DNA from: Desulfonema limicola
GTDB lineage: Bacteria > Desulfobacterota > Desulfobacteria > Desulfobacterales > DYRC01
NCBI GenBank assembly: GCA_020718925.1
Contig: DYRC01000216.1
Coordinates: forward strand, 1 to 7,116
DNA length: 7,116 nt
Direction of reading: 5' to 3'
Part shown: one piece after another, positions 1 through 7,006 of the stretch
Layout of the letters: each line of letters opens with the position of its first letter
Position numbering within the stretch: the first letter of the stretch is position 1
Made by a program: the position numbers and the translations under genes
Notes under the pieces: model-generated
What the model saw: only the letters and a program-made list of their open reading frames with translations
Told to the model about the DNA's origin: nothing
The model's database searches: none

Positions 1-617
1 TTTGCATAAGCGGTTACATGAGCAATAACCGAATCTCCGGCAATGGATTCGGCAAGCGGCTCCTGAAATTTTTTGCCTGTAAAAAGCCGTTCAACCCCTC
101 GATGCTGGTATCCGAGTTGAATTTCAAGATGATACACATTTTCACCCTGACACATAAATCGGAAATGCCCCGGCTCTATCACGCCCGCATGAATCGGACC
201 TACGGCAACCTCGTGAACTTCCTCGCCTTCCATCGTAAAAAACGGATACGTTTCCATTGTTTTTTCAGGATGATGACGATAAAACGGATAGCGGATTCCT
301 TTAAGCCATGGATGTCCTTCGGGGACAATGCCGCAATCCTCATACAATTCCCGTTCAAATACATGCAGCGCGGGAAAATCCTTTGTCAGAGACGGATAAA
401 CATTGTCTTTTGTAATCCGGGCGGATGAAATCAGAAGCCGCGAATTATGATCTTCCGCCATAACCGCATAAACGCTTTCAGTTGTTCCGAAAAACAACAC
501 CGTGCGGTTTCCTTTTGAGCATTGCATCGCAATTTCATCGCGCAATACGTTAAGCGATAATTCCGGTATGTCTTTTAACGCAAGCGTTTTTCCGTTTTTG
601 CCGATAGCCCAGTTCAT
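1..617 (-). CDS. hyfG: HyfG/HycE-like large subunit lacking the N-terminal Ni-binding cysteines (partial, C-terminus off window)
   Basis: This gene encodes the peripheral large subunit of a group 4 hydrogenase-like (Hyf/Ehr) complex; 205 codons are visible and the gene continues past position 1. Residues 1 to about 120 form a NuoC-like (30 kDa) region containing a C-G-I-V-P-E-G-H-P stretch at 95-103. The NuoD/hydrogenase large-subunit region then starts with V-G-P-I-H-A-G (139-145), E-P-G-H-F-R-F (148-154) and H-R-G-V-E (172-176). In hydrogenases the next motif is C-G-I-C followed three residues later by A-H. Here residues 193-196 are A-G-D-S, with A199-H200 conserved, so both cysteines are replaced. 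The start is set at 617 because TAAGGAGG lies 9 nt upstream; the ATG at 623 would be only 3 nt from it. The gene follows the HyfF-like gene after 14 nt. It is probably an Ehr-type subunit and not a hydrogenase. The C-terminal CxxC region is not visible. Confidence 0.9.
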   Translation of the reverse strand, partial: MNWAIGKNGKTLALKDIPELSLNVLRDEIAMQCSKGNRTVLFFGTTESVYAVMAEDHNSRLLISSARITKDNVYPSLTKDFPALHVFERELYEDCGIVPEGHPWLKGIRYPFYRHHPEKTMETYPFFTMEGEEVHEVAVGPIHAGVIEPGHFRFMCQGENVYHLEIQLGYQHRGVERLFTGKKFQEPLAESIAGDSVIAHVTAYA

Positions 618-626
618 TGTCATCAG

Positions 627-634
627 CCTCCTTA
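627..634 (-). promoter_or_regulatory. Shine-Dalgarno of the large subunit gene
   Basis: The minus strand reads TAAGGAGG, a strong ribosome binding site whose first three bases are the stop codon of the HyfF-like gene. It lies 9 nt before the ATG at 617-615 and only 3 nt before the ATG at 623-621, so it decides the start in favour of 617. The overlap with the stop codon suggests translational coupling of the two subunits. Confidence 0.8.
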
Positions 635-2050
635 CAGCCCTTTGGCAGCATGTTCAAGAAGATTGAGAAATCCTCCGGGAAGCATGCTCATGATGATCAG
701 CATCATCAAAAATACCAATTGCGGCAGATATTCGGGAATGCTTAACTTTTTTTGCTCAGAGACCTGAACGTCAGTAAGAGGCATATCCCCGAAACTCATT
801 CTCAGCACAGATCGCCCCATCGCCGCTAAAATAATCGTCAGAAACAGGAAAAACAGAATCGTATAAAATATCGAACCGTTTGATAAAAGCGACTTTGCAA
901 TAAAAAATTCGCTTAAAAACAAAGGAAACGGCGGCATACCGGCAATTGCGATAAATGAGACAATCCAAAGCCACCCGGTCATTTTATCCGCATTCAGAAG
1001 CCCGCGCACTTCGCTGATGTTTTTTGTACCAAATCGGTGAACAATATTGCCCGAAGTCAGAAACAGTGAGGCTTTGATAAACGAATGGGCGGTCAGATGA
1101 AGCATTGCCGCAAAAGTTCCCAATTCTCCCGATCCCAGCCCGATAGCAATAATGCCCATATTTTCAATAGAAGAATACGCCAGCATCCGCTTGTAATTTT
1201 TAATTCTGATGATAAATACCGCACAGATAAACAGCGATAAAAACCCCATCAGAAGAAGCAGATGGTTGACATACCATTCAAGTCCGGCAAGTTTTAAAAT
1301 CTTGCTGACCCGGATAACACCCAAAAGAGCGGCATTCAGAAGCGTTCCTGAAAGCAGTGCAGAGACCGGCGAAGGCGATTCGGAATGGGCATCAGGAAGC
1401 CACGCATGAACCGGCGCAAACCCAACCTTTGTGCCGAATCCGACCAGAATAAACGATAATGAAAGCTTGAGCCAGAACGGATTTATCAATTTGGCATTTT
1501 TGTACAAATCATCGAAAAACAACGAGTCGGAATTTCCTAATCCCATGGATAAAATGATAATTCCCACAAATGCAAGCGCAATACCGACTGAGCAGATAAA
1601 GATGTATTTCCAAGTCGCTTCCAGCGAAGAACCTGACTGATTGAAGTAAATCAGATACGCGCTGGTCAGCGTTGTCGCTTCCACAAAAACCCAAAGCATT
1701 CCGAGATGGGTGCTTAAAATCACGCCTGCCATAGATGCCGGAAACAGCAGAAAATTTATAGCATAAAGCGCATGACTGTACGCGCTTGCTTTTTTATGCT
1801 TTATATATTCGGTATTATAAAAAGAAACGCCGAGATAAAGAACCGCAAGTATCAGAAGAAATAGGATATTGACCTGATCTGTGCCGAAAAAGTGAGTAAA
1901 ACTGTCCGGTTTCAGATACAGCCTGAAAGATGCTATTAACAGCACTATCGCATAGAATAAATTGCATACGCCCCCGAACTTTTCGGATTTACGCATAAAA
2001 ATCAATATGCTGAGAATAAGCGGCGTCAGCAGAATCATTGCAATCATCAT
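632..2050 (-). CDS. hyfF: HyfF-like antiporter-type membrane subunit (NuoL/M/N family)
   Basis: This is an integral inner-membrane subunit of the Mrp-antiporter/NuoL-M-N family, expected to carry an ion channel of the complex. It has 472 residues, mostly hydrophobic helices. Family marks are visible: the helix with E124 in L-W-V-F-V-E-A, K208 in G-T-K-V-G-F, and then A-P-V-H-A-W-L-P-D-A-H (212-222, H215) followed by S-P-S-P-V-S-A-L-L-S-G. A later segment reads Y-S-S-I-E-N-M-G-I. Where HyfB has a lysine (M-I-K-T-G), this protein has L-L-N-A, so that lysine is Asn239. The single match to HyfF and not HyfD rests on gene order (after E, before G) and overall motif style; HyfD is a close paralogue. 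The start is ATG at 2050, with AAAGGA 9 nt upstream inside the end of the HyfE-like gene. Only 4 nt separate the two genes. Confidence 0.88.
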   Translation of the reverse strand: MMIAMILLTPLILSILIFMRKSEKFGGVCNLFYAIVLLIASFRLYLKPDSFTHFFGTDQVNILFLLILAVLYLGVSFYNTEYIKHKKASAYSHALYAINFLLFPASMAGVILSTHLGMLWVFVEATTLTSAYLIYFNQSGSSLEATWKYIFICSVGIALAFVGIIILSMGLGNSDSLFFDDLYKNAKLINPFWLKLSLSFILVGFGTKVGFAPVHAWLPDAHSESPSPVSALLSGTLLNAALLGVIRVSKILKLAGLEWYVNHLLLLMGFLSLFICAVFIIRIKNYKRMLAYSSIENMGIIAIGLGSGELGTFAAMLHLTAHSFIKASLFLTSGNIVHRFGTKNISEVRGLLNADKMTGWLWIVSFIAIAGMPPFPLFLSEFFIAKSLLSNGSIFYTILFFLFLTIILAAMGRSVLRMSFGDMPLTDVQVSEQKKLSIPEYLPQLVFLMMLIIMSMLPGGFLNLLEHAAKGL

Positions 2051-2054
2051 AATA

Positions 2055-2690
2055 TCAATCCTTTAAATGACTCAGCGTTTGAACGTCTGTTTCCGCAAAC
2101 GTATCGTGGATTTTGTTAATAAACAGCCCGAACAGATATACTGCGATAAACAAATCAAGCAGAACGCCCAGAGCCACGATAAACGGCATTTCTTTTGCAA
2201 TGGACAATGCCAGACAAAAGATTCCGTTTTCAATCAGCATAAATCCGATAACATGCGTGATGATTTTTTTTCGGGTAACAATCATCAGAAGACCGATAAT
2301 AATCGTTGAAACCGATGTTCCGAAATACAAAGGGCGGACATCCGGGGCTTTGCCGATGCTCCAATATGCTGCATAAAATCCCAAAGCAAATATGATGCTT
2401 GCGATAAGGCGCGAATAAAAATAGGGAATGTAGGGTTCAACTTCACGCTGAATTTCGTTTTTATGAATAATTTTGGTTAAAAACATCGGAATAACAATGG
2501 CTTTGACAACCAGCGTTTCAAATGAAAGGAAAATAAGATTTCCCAGATGCTTAGTTCCATAATCGGTAATTACCAGAAGAAAAAGAAGGATTCCCTGCAT
2601 GAAAAGGGCGCGGACATAAACATCAATCCGGCTTGTACCGGCAATGTAAATCATGGTCATGCCAAAGAGTATAATCATAAAATCAATCAT
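2055..2690 (-). CDS. hyfE: HyfE-like membrane subunit (NuoK-related C-terminal half)
   Basis: This is a 211-residue membrane subunit with about six to seven hydrophobic helices, close to the usual length of HyfE in hydrogenase-4 type complexes. The C-terminal half has the NuoK-like pattern H-V-I-G-F-M-L-I-E-N-G-I-F (146-158), carrying an intramembrane acidic residue, E154, and later L-G-V-L-L-D-L-F-I-A-V. E58 and K63 sit in an earlier helix and are also candidates for ion translocation. The ATG at 2690-2688 overlaps the stop codon of the upstream HyfC-like gene in an ATGA arrangement, which indicates translational coupling. In HyfE family complexes this subunit bridges the NuoH-like and antiporter-like subunits. 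I see no anomalies. Confidence 0.88.
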   Translation of the reverse strand: MIDFMIILFGMTMIYIAGTSRIDVYVRALFMQGILLFLLVITDYGTKHLGNLIFLSFETLVVKAIVIPMFLTKIIHKNEIQREVEPYIPYFYSRLIASIIFALGFYAAYWSIGKAPDVRPLYFGTSVSTIIIGLLMIVTRKKIITHVIGFMLIENGIFCLALSIAKEMPFIVALGVLLDLFIAVYLFGLFINKIHDTFAETDVQTLSHLKD

Positions 2691-3607
2691 CTGATTCTCC
2701 CGTAAACAAACAAAACCGTAATGGAAAGAAGAATAAAAGATATTGAACTCATAAACAGAATAAATTTAGGCACATGGGTCATTCTCACTCTTGCCATCAA
2801 TGATTCGAGCGTTCCTATGATAATTGCTATCAAAGCCATAATTGCAATAAATGCAGAAATAAAACTCACTCCGAAAAGCGTATCCGGCAAAATAAGATTG
2901 ATGATGACAGATGCGATAATCAGCATTTTCATAGCCGCGCCATACTGTATCAGAGCAAAACCGGGACCTGAATTGTCCAACACCATGACCTCGTGAATCA
3001 TGGTCAGTTCAAGATGCGTATTCGGATCGTCAACAGGAACGCGGCAGCCTTCGGTCAGAAGCATGACAAACAAAATTATGACACAAAGCAGTGAAATCAG
3101 AAGAATATATTCGCCGCGCTGGGAAAACGAAATAATATCGCTGAAAGAAAGCCCGCCCGCAATAATGCCGAGCGTTCCGAGCATCATAAAAAACGCAGGC
3201 TCAACCAATGATGAAAATAACGCTTCACGGCTCGCGCCCATGTCCTCAAAGCTTGATCCGGTATCCATTGCGCTGATAATACTGAAAAATTTGCCTGTTG
3301 CCAAAATATAGGAGAATAGCAGAAAATCTCCTTCAAATGACAAGATTGATTTCTGGTGAAGTATCGGCACAAAAAGCCCGGCACAGATGATTGACGCAAA
3401 ACTTATCACCGGCGCGATTTGAAACACAAAAGAGGTGGTATTGCTGATGACTTCGCCTTTTTTAAAAAGCTTTATCACATCAGACAAGGATTGAAATATC
3501 GGCGGACCTTTTCTTCCGCCCCACAGCGATTTTGTGCGGTTGATGATTCCGATAAATACGAACGGCAGAATCATCAACATCAGAAGATTGATTATTTTCA
3601 AAACCAT
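2687..3607 (-). CDS. hyfC: HyfC/HycD-like membrane subunit (NuoH family)
   Basis: This is the NuoH (ND1) family membrane anchor that joins the peripheral arm to the antiporter arm. Its 306 residues match the HyfC/HycD length. The family signatures are complete: G-R-K-G-P-P-I-F-Q-S-L-S-D-V-I-K-L at 31-47, a D-T-G-S-S-F-E-D-M-G-A-S-R-E-A block at 115-129, and an acidic loop with E186, V190-P-V-D-D-P and T197-H-L-E-L-T-M-I-H-E (to 206). These loops face the quinone or hydrogenase-module side in relatives, so the protein looks intact and functional. The start is ATG at 3607 with GAGG 9 nt upstream. It lies 30 nt after the acetyltransferase gene, and its stop codon overlaps the HyfE-like start by 4 nt. 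Confidence 0.93.
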   Translation of the reverse strand: MVLKIINLLMLMILPFVFIGIINRTKSLWGGRKGPPIFQSLSDVIKLFKKGEVISNTTSFVFQIAPVISFASIICAGLFVPILHQKSILSFEGDFLLFSYILATGKFFSIISAMDTGSSFEDMGASREALFSSLVEPAFFMMLGTLGIIAGGLSFSDIISFSQRGEYILLISLLCVIILFVMLLTEGCRVPVDDPNTHLELTMIHEVMVLDNSGPGFALIQYGAAMKMLIIASVIINLILPDTLFGVSFISAFIAIMALIAIIIGTLESLMARVRMTHVPKFILFMSSISFILLSITVLFVYGRIR

Positions 3608-3623
3608 AACTCAGTTCCTCAAT

Positions 3624-3655
3624 TTTTCAGCACAGCATCAGCCGGTTGCTGAAAA
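3624..3655 (-). repeat. Inverted repeat (9-bp perfect arms) across the acetyltransferase stop codon
   Basis: The arms TTTTCAGCA (3624-3632) and TGCTGAAAA (3647-3655) are exact reverse complements around a 14-nt interval. The element includes the last codons and stop of the acetyltransferase gene and ends about 17 nt before the HyfC-like start. No T-tract follows on the minus strand, so it is not a typical intrinsic terminator. It might stabilise mRNA ends or tune expression of the next gene. The function is inferred. Confidence 0.4.
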
Positions 3656-4138
3656 TCCTTTGTGAAATGAAACGCTTCCTCTATGAATTGTTTCATTAAA
3701 CGGCAAGGCAAGAAAATATTCCTGCGGAATCCCCTCATAAATCAAATCCGGGATATTTTTAAATCCGAACCGGTTATAGTAGTTCGGATCACCCACAAGA
3801 GCGCAACCCTGACTGCCCAAATCTTTCAGCAAAGACAATCCTTTATGAATCAAGGATTTTCCAATGCCCTGCTTTTGATACTCCGGCAACACAGAAATAG
3901 GACCAAGACCGTGCCAATTCAGGCTGCCGTCAGAAATGGTTACAGGTGAAAAAGCAATATGCCCCACCACCTGCCCGTTCATTTCAGCGACAAGCGAAAT
4001 CGTCAGCGCGTTGTCGGCACACAGCGCTTTTATGATGAACTGCTCTGTGTGATTACTGATTTCAAGAGTCCTGAAAGCAATTTCCGTAACTTCGGATATT
4101 GCCGCAATATCTGAGATCGTTTCATGTCGTATGATCAT
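3638..4138 (-). CDS. GNAT family N-acetyltransferase (YhbS-like)
   Basis: This is a predicted acetyl-CoA dependent N-acetyltransferase of 166 residues, cytosolic. It starts in typical GNAT form (M-I-I-R-H-E-T-I-S-D-I-A-A-I). Motif A is clear: L78-G-P-I-S-V-L-P-E-Y followed by the acetyl-CoA pyrophosphate loop Q88-K-Q-G-I-G93. A YhbS-like block G-C-A-L-V-G-D-P-N-Y-Y-N-R-F-G-F occupies 111-126. I chose ATG at 4138 by family fit. A GTG at 4150, preceded by GGGAG about 10 nt upstream, is a real alternative and would add four residues. A much longer upstream start would run into the HyfB-like gene and is unlikely. The gene sits 17 nt after the HyfB-like stop and 30 nt before the HyfC-like start, so it lies inside the operon, which is unusual. 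The substrate cannot be told from sequence. Confidence 0.9.
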   Translation of the reverse strand: MIIRHETISDIAAISEVTEIAFRTLEISNHTEQFIIKALCADNALTISLVAEMNGQVVGHIAFSPVTISDGSLNWHGLGPISVLPEYQKQGIGKSLIHKGLSLLKDLGSQGCALVGDPNYYNRFGFKNIPDLIYEGIPQEYFLALPFNETIHRGSVSFHKGFSATG

Positions 4139-4155
4139 TTCGGATTTCACAATGC

Positions 4156-6220
4156 CTAAACTCCCATTATCCATAAAGTGATTGCCACCAGAAAAATCAG
4201 TCCGTATAAAATATATTGCTGTATGTTGCCGCTTTGAATCCATGAAAAAAGGTTTAAAAAACGGATGATTAAATTGATTATCGGATCAATAATCCGGGTC
4301 TCAATCCTGTCTTCGGTATGGCTTTCAAAGCTGCCTGAAATCGGAAAGACATCTGCCACGCGCTTTTTCAGGGCTTCCCGATAATCCGAAGCCGGCTGAA
4401 CCCTGCTTACAAAAGGCTCTGTATGAGACAATGCAGAATAACGCGCCGGATGCTCAATATATTCCTTATAATCCAAAACCGGCTTGATAATATTGATAAA
4501 CGGGGCGGCATACGATGATGCGGTGTACTGCATACGCACATTTCCTGCCTGATAGCCGCAATCCCATGTTTTATAACGATAAACGCTTCTATTTTTAAGC
4601 ATAAAAGAACGCAGAAGCCATAACGATGCCGCTATTATCAGGAATATGAAACATCCCCTTGAAAGATTGCCAAGTATCTGCACTGTCGGTTCAAGAGAAT
4701 AGCCTTTTATGTCAACAAACTGAGAAGCAATTTTTGCCATTACTGAAAAGACCTGTGCAGGAAAAAGTCCGATACCGGCAATCATCAGGCATTTGATAAT
4801 CATAGGGATTTTAATGGCAAGCCCTACATCAAAAAAAGTATCGGGATAATCGGTTCGCGGACTACCCAGAAACACCACGCCGAAAGCCTTTGTAAAACAC
4901 AGCATTGCCATTGCGCCGATAAATGCAAGCCCGGAAATCGTCAACACAAGAGAGGCGGATAGCAGAATATCGCTTTTCAAACCTTTGAACATGCCTAAGT
5001 ATATGAAAAATTCGCTGATAAAACCGTTTAATGGCGGAAGTCCTGAGATAGCAAGCGAGCCTATCAGAAACGCCGATGTTGCAAACGGCATCTTCTTTGC
5101 CAATCCGCCAAGCTTTTCAATATCAACGGTATGCGTTTTCTGATAAACAATGCCCGCAGCATAAAACAGCAGCGATTTGAACACGGAATGATTCAGTACA
5201 TGCAGAATTGCGCCTGAAAATCCGAGAATTGCCATCGGCGTGTTCTTGTATGAAAGCCCAAGCATTCCCACGCCGATACCGATGCCGATAATACCGATAT
5301 TTTCAACGCTGTGATATGCCAGCAGTTTTTTCAGATTGTGCTGGGCAATGGCATACGCAACGCCCAAAAGCCCTGAAATAACGGATATGATCAGAACAAG
5401 ATAGCCAAGCTTGGGAGATGGCGAGTCAATAAAGGTAATGATGCGAAGAATGCCGTAAATTCCGGTTTTAATCATCACACCGGACATGATTCCTGAAATA
5501 TGACTCGGAGCCGCCGGATGCGCCTGCGGCAGCCAGGTATGAAGCGGAACAAAACCGGCTTTCATGCCGAATCCGGCAAAAAACAGAATAAACACAGTAA
5601 AAACAGAGATATGACCGTTATTTAACGCAGCTTTGAAAGTTGAAAAATCAAAACTGCCGGAAGATTGTGCCAGAATAATAAATCCGATGATCAGAAATAC
5701 AACGCCGATGTGCATTGACACCAGATAATTCAGTCCTGCCTCATAGACCTCGTTTTTCTCATGCTCGAATGTCAGCAGAAAAAATGAGGAAAGCGACATG
5801 ATTTCCCATGCAGTCAGAAAAGCAAGCGCGTGATGAAACGTTACGGTTAAAAGCATTGACGCAATCAGCAGGCTGAAAAACAGAAAATGCGCCCCCCAAC
5901 GCTTTGTTTTTATCGCAATACGGACGAATATAGCCGATAGCATACAGACTTCCGAGAAAACTGACCACAGAAATCACGATCACAAAAAAAGCGGAAAGCA
6001 TATCAATCATCAGCCGCACATCGCCGAATGTCTTTGACAAAGAAAACGTGAAAAAAAGCGGCTCACTTCCGGCTAACACCTTGACACAAGGATAAACAGC
6101 AAAAATACTTCCGATTCCCGTGAATGCTGAAACCGTTTTTGCCTTCGTGGCATCAGGCATTTTAAGCGACAGCAGCCCGCCCATCACAATCATCGCAATA
6201 CCGCACAGATAAAGGAGCAT
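4156..6220 (-). CDS. hyfB: HyfB-like antiporter-type membrane subunit, split by a one-base frameshift
   Basis: This is the NuoL-type subunit of the Hyf/Ehr membrane arm. It is read in two frames: residues 1-109 from ATG 6220 in the first frame, then the second frame to TAG at 4158-4156. Deleting one G from the G6 run at 5892-5897 gives a continuous 687-residue protein, close to the 672 of E. coli HyfB, with K-A-L-G-A-H-F-L-F-F across the join, matching the family pattern. In joined numbering, key residues are E139 (A-W-E-I-M-S-L-S-S), K221 (G-M-K-A-G-F), H228 in V-P-L-H-T-W-L-P-Q-A-H, K252 (M-I-K-T-G-I-Y-G) and a Y-H-S-V-E-N-I-G block. The C-terminus has the HyfB marks T-W-D-C-G-Y and R-M-Q-Y-T-A-S-S, and a last helix after W-I-Q-S-G-N-I-Q-Q-Y. 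The ATG overlaps the preceding gene's stop (TGATG). The frameshift may be a sequencing error, a mutation or slippage. Confidence 0.85.
5892..5897 (-). other. Frameshift site: G6 homopolymer in the HyfB-like gene
   Basis: On the minus strand the sequence is GCGTT, six Gs, then CGCATTTT. Up to this point the first frame gives the expected HyfB N-terminus. After it, that frame degenerates and ends in a stop near 5759, while the frame one base further along gives the rest of HyfB. Removal of one G restores the family sequence exactly. The first ATG of the second frame (5943) has no ribosome binding site and would lack the first helices, so independent start of the second part is unlikely. Confidence 0.8.
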
Positions 6221-6900
6221 CAGGAATTACCTCTTGCCCATTCTGCTTCTGCGGTTTCAATATAAGCGCGGAGCGAGCTTTCATCAGCGTGGCTGTGAAG
6301 AAGCGATACAAAATCCTGTCTCTGGCATAAAAAAGATACCTTTGCAAGTATCTCAAGGTGTCTTCGGGAATTTGAGGAGATAATGATAAATAAAACATCA
6401 ACCAGTTCTTTATCAAGTGCTTTATAATCTATTTTATTATTTAAAAAACAGATGGATAGGCTTTCACGATCTGAATCTGCAATCACAGGACATCGCGGAT
6501 GAGGAAATGCGATTCCTTTGCCGACTGCGGTTGACATCATTTCTTCGCGTTGAATCAGTGCCATGCAGATATCCTCATGCTTCAAATCCTGCGGGATATT
6601 GATTGCCGCAACAGCGTTGTGAATGCTTTCTTCCATGATTTCACCGGCAATATTGTAATGTACGCCGCCGTGATTCAAAAGCTCTGTCAGCGAAACCGGT
6701 TTTTCCGTGAGCCTGATTTGAAGAATATCTTTTGAAACATCTATCCTGTTTTTTAAAATCCATTCTTCTATTTCTGCGCGGTTAAAATAATACTGGTGCT
6801 TTACCTTATACGCCGGAATTTTTCTTTCCTTAATCCACCGGAGAAGCGTATTCTCCGGAACAGGGATTAATCTCATTATATCTTCAAGCTTCAAATCCAT
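6220..6900 (-). CDS. Helix-turn-helix (excisionase-type) fused to PTS EIIA (PtsN-like) domain
   Basis: This is a 226-residue cytosolic regulator. Residues 1-53 form an excisionase/MerR-type helix-turn-helix (I8-M-R-L-I-P-V-P-E-N-T-L-L-R-W-I-K, then the wing with Y37-Y-F-N-R-A-E-I-E-E-W). Residues 69 to about 220 form a PTS EIIA type-2 domain with the phospho-acceptor context G-K-G-I-A-F-P-H-P-R; H134 is the expected phosphorylated histidine and is present. The start at 6900 is chosen because the helix-turn-helix begins there. The open frame runs upstream to a TTG at 7044, but that stretch contains a promoter and a terminator-like hairpin and has no domain look. The ribosome binding site is weak (GGGA, 10 nt upstream). 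Its TGA overlaps the ATG of the HyfB-like gene, tying its translation to the ion pump. EIIA-Ntr proteins in other bacteria regulate potassium transport and other targets; that this one regulates the complex is inference. Confidence 0.85.
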   Translation of the reverse strand: MDLKLEDIMRLIPVPENTLLRWIKERKIPAYKVKHQYYFNRAEIEEWILKNRIDVSKDILQIRLTEKPVSLTELLNHGGVHYNIAGEIMEESIHNAVAAINIPQDLKHEDICMALIQREEMMSTAVGKGIAFPHPRCPVIADSDRESLSICFLNNKIDYKALDKELVDVLFIIISSNSRRHLEILAKVSFLCQRQDFVSLLHSHADESSLRAYIETAEAEWARGNS

Positions 6901-6919
6901 ATCAAAATATTCCCATAGC

Positions 6920-6950
6920 AAAAATAAAAGCCCCGTATCTGAATCGGAGC
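6920..6950 (-). terminator. Hairpin plus T-tract in the operon leader (attenuator or terminator)
   Basis: On the minus strand GCTCCG (6950-6945) pairs with CGGGGC (6935-6930) around a 9-nt loop, with one T-G wobble, and is followed directly by TTTTATTTTT (6929-6920). This is the layout of an intrinsic terminator. It lies only a few bases after the predicted transcription start and 20 nt before the regulator ATG, so it would act on operon transcripts as an attenuator, or terminate transcription arriving from upstream. The stem is only six pairs, so its strength is uncertain. Confidence 0.5.
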
Positions 6951-6963
6951 ATTGAAAATGATT

Positions 6964-6992
6964 TTTATAAATAAAATACTTCGGAATGTCAA
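6964..6992 (-). promoter_or_regulatory. Sigma-70 type promoter of the operon
   Basis: On the minus strand a perfect -35 box TTGACA (6992-6987) is followed after exactly 17 bp by TATAAA (6969-6964), five of six matches to the -10 consensus. Transcription would start near 6957. It lies about 60 bp before the regulator ATG and is the only strong promoter-like pair seen in the upstream region. It is not proven that it is active. Confidence 0.65.
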
Positions 6993-7006
6993 TGGAGAAT
7001 TTTCCA
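6993..7006. promoter_or_regulatory. Candidate operator/activator site upstream of the -35 box
   Basis: The sequence TGGAGAATTTTCCA is a 14-bp palindrome with one mismatched pair. It abuts the -35 box and is centred about 42 bp upstream of the predicted start, the position typical of an activator that touches RNA polymerase. I do not recognise the binding protein; the helix-turn-helix regulator encoded downstream is one possibility. Confidence 0.25.

Noticed and set aside
18..428. Plus-strand open frame of 136 codons
   Set aside because: It lies antisense to the HyfG-like gene, which has clear family motifs and a ribosome binding site; the plus-strand translation has no recognisable domain.
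621..623. ATG at 623 as the start of the large subunit
   Set aside because: Only 3 nt from the GGAGG box; the ATG at 617 has the ideal 9-nt spacing.
4139..4243. Longer start of the acetyltransferase at 4243
   Set aside because: It would add 35 residues inside the end of the HyfB-like gene that have no GNAT character.
4156..5943. Second part of HyfB as a separate 595-residue gene from ATG 5943
   Set aside because: No ribosome binding site before that ATG and the first helices of the family would be missing; joining through the G6 run gives the full-length protein.
1..6220. Straight call of a functional hydrogenase 4 (formate hydrogenlyase type)
   Set aside because: The visible nickel-ligand cysteines are replaced, so the hydrogenase reaction is not supported although the membrane subunits are homologous.
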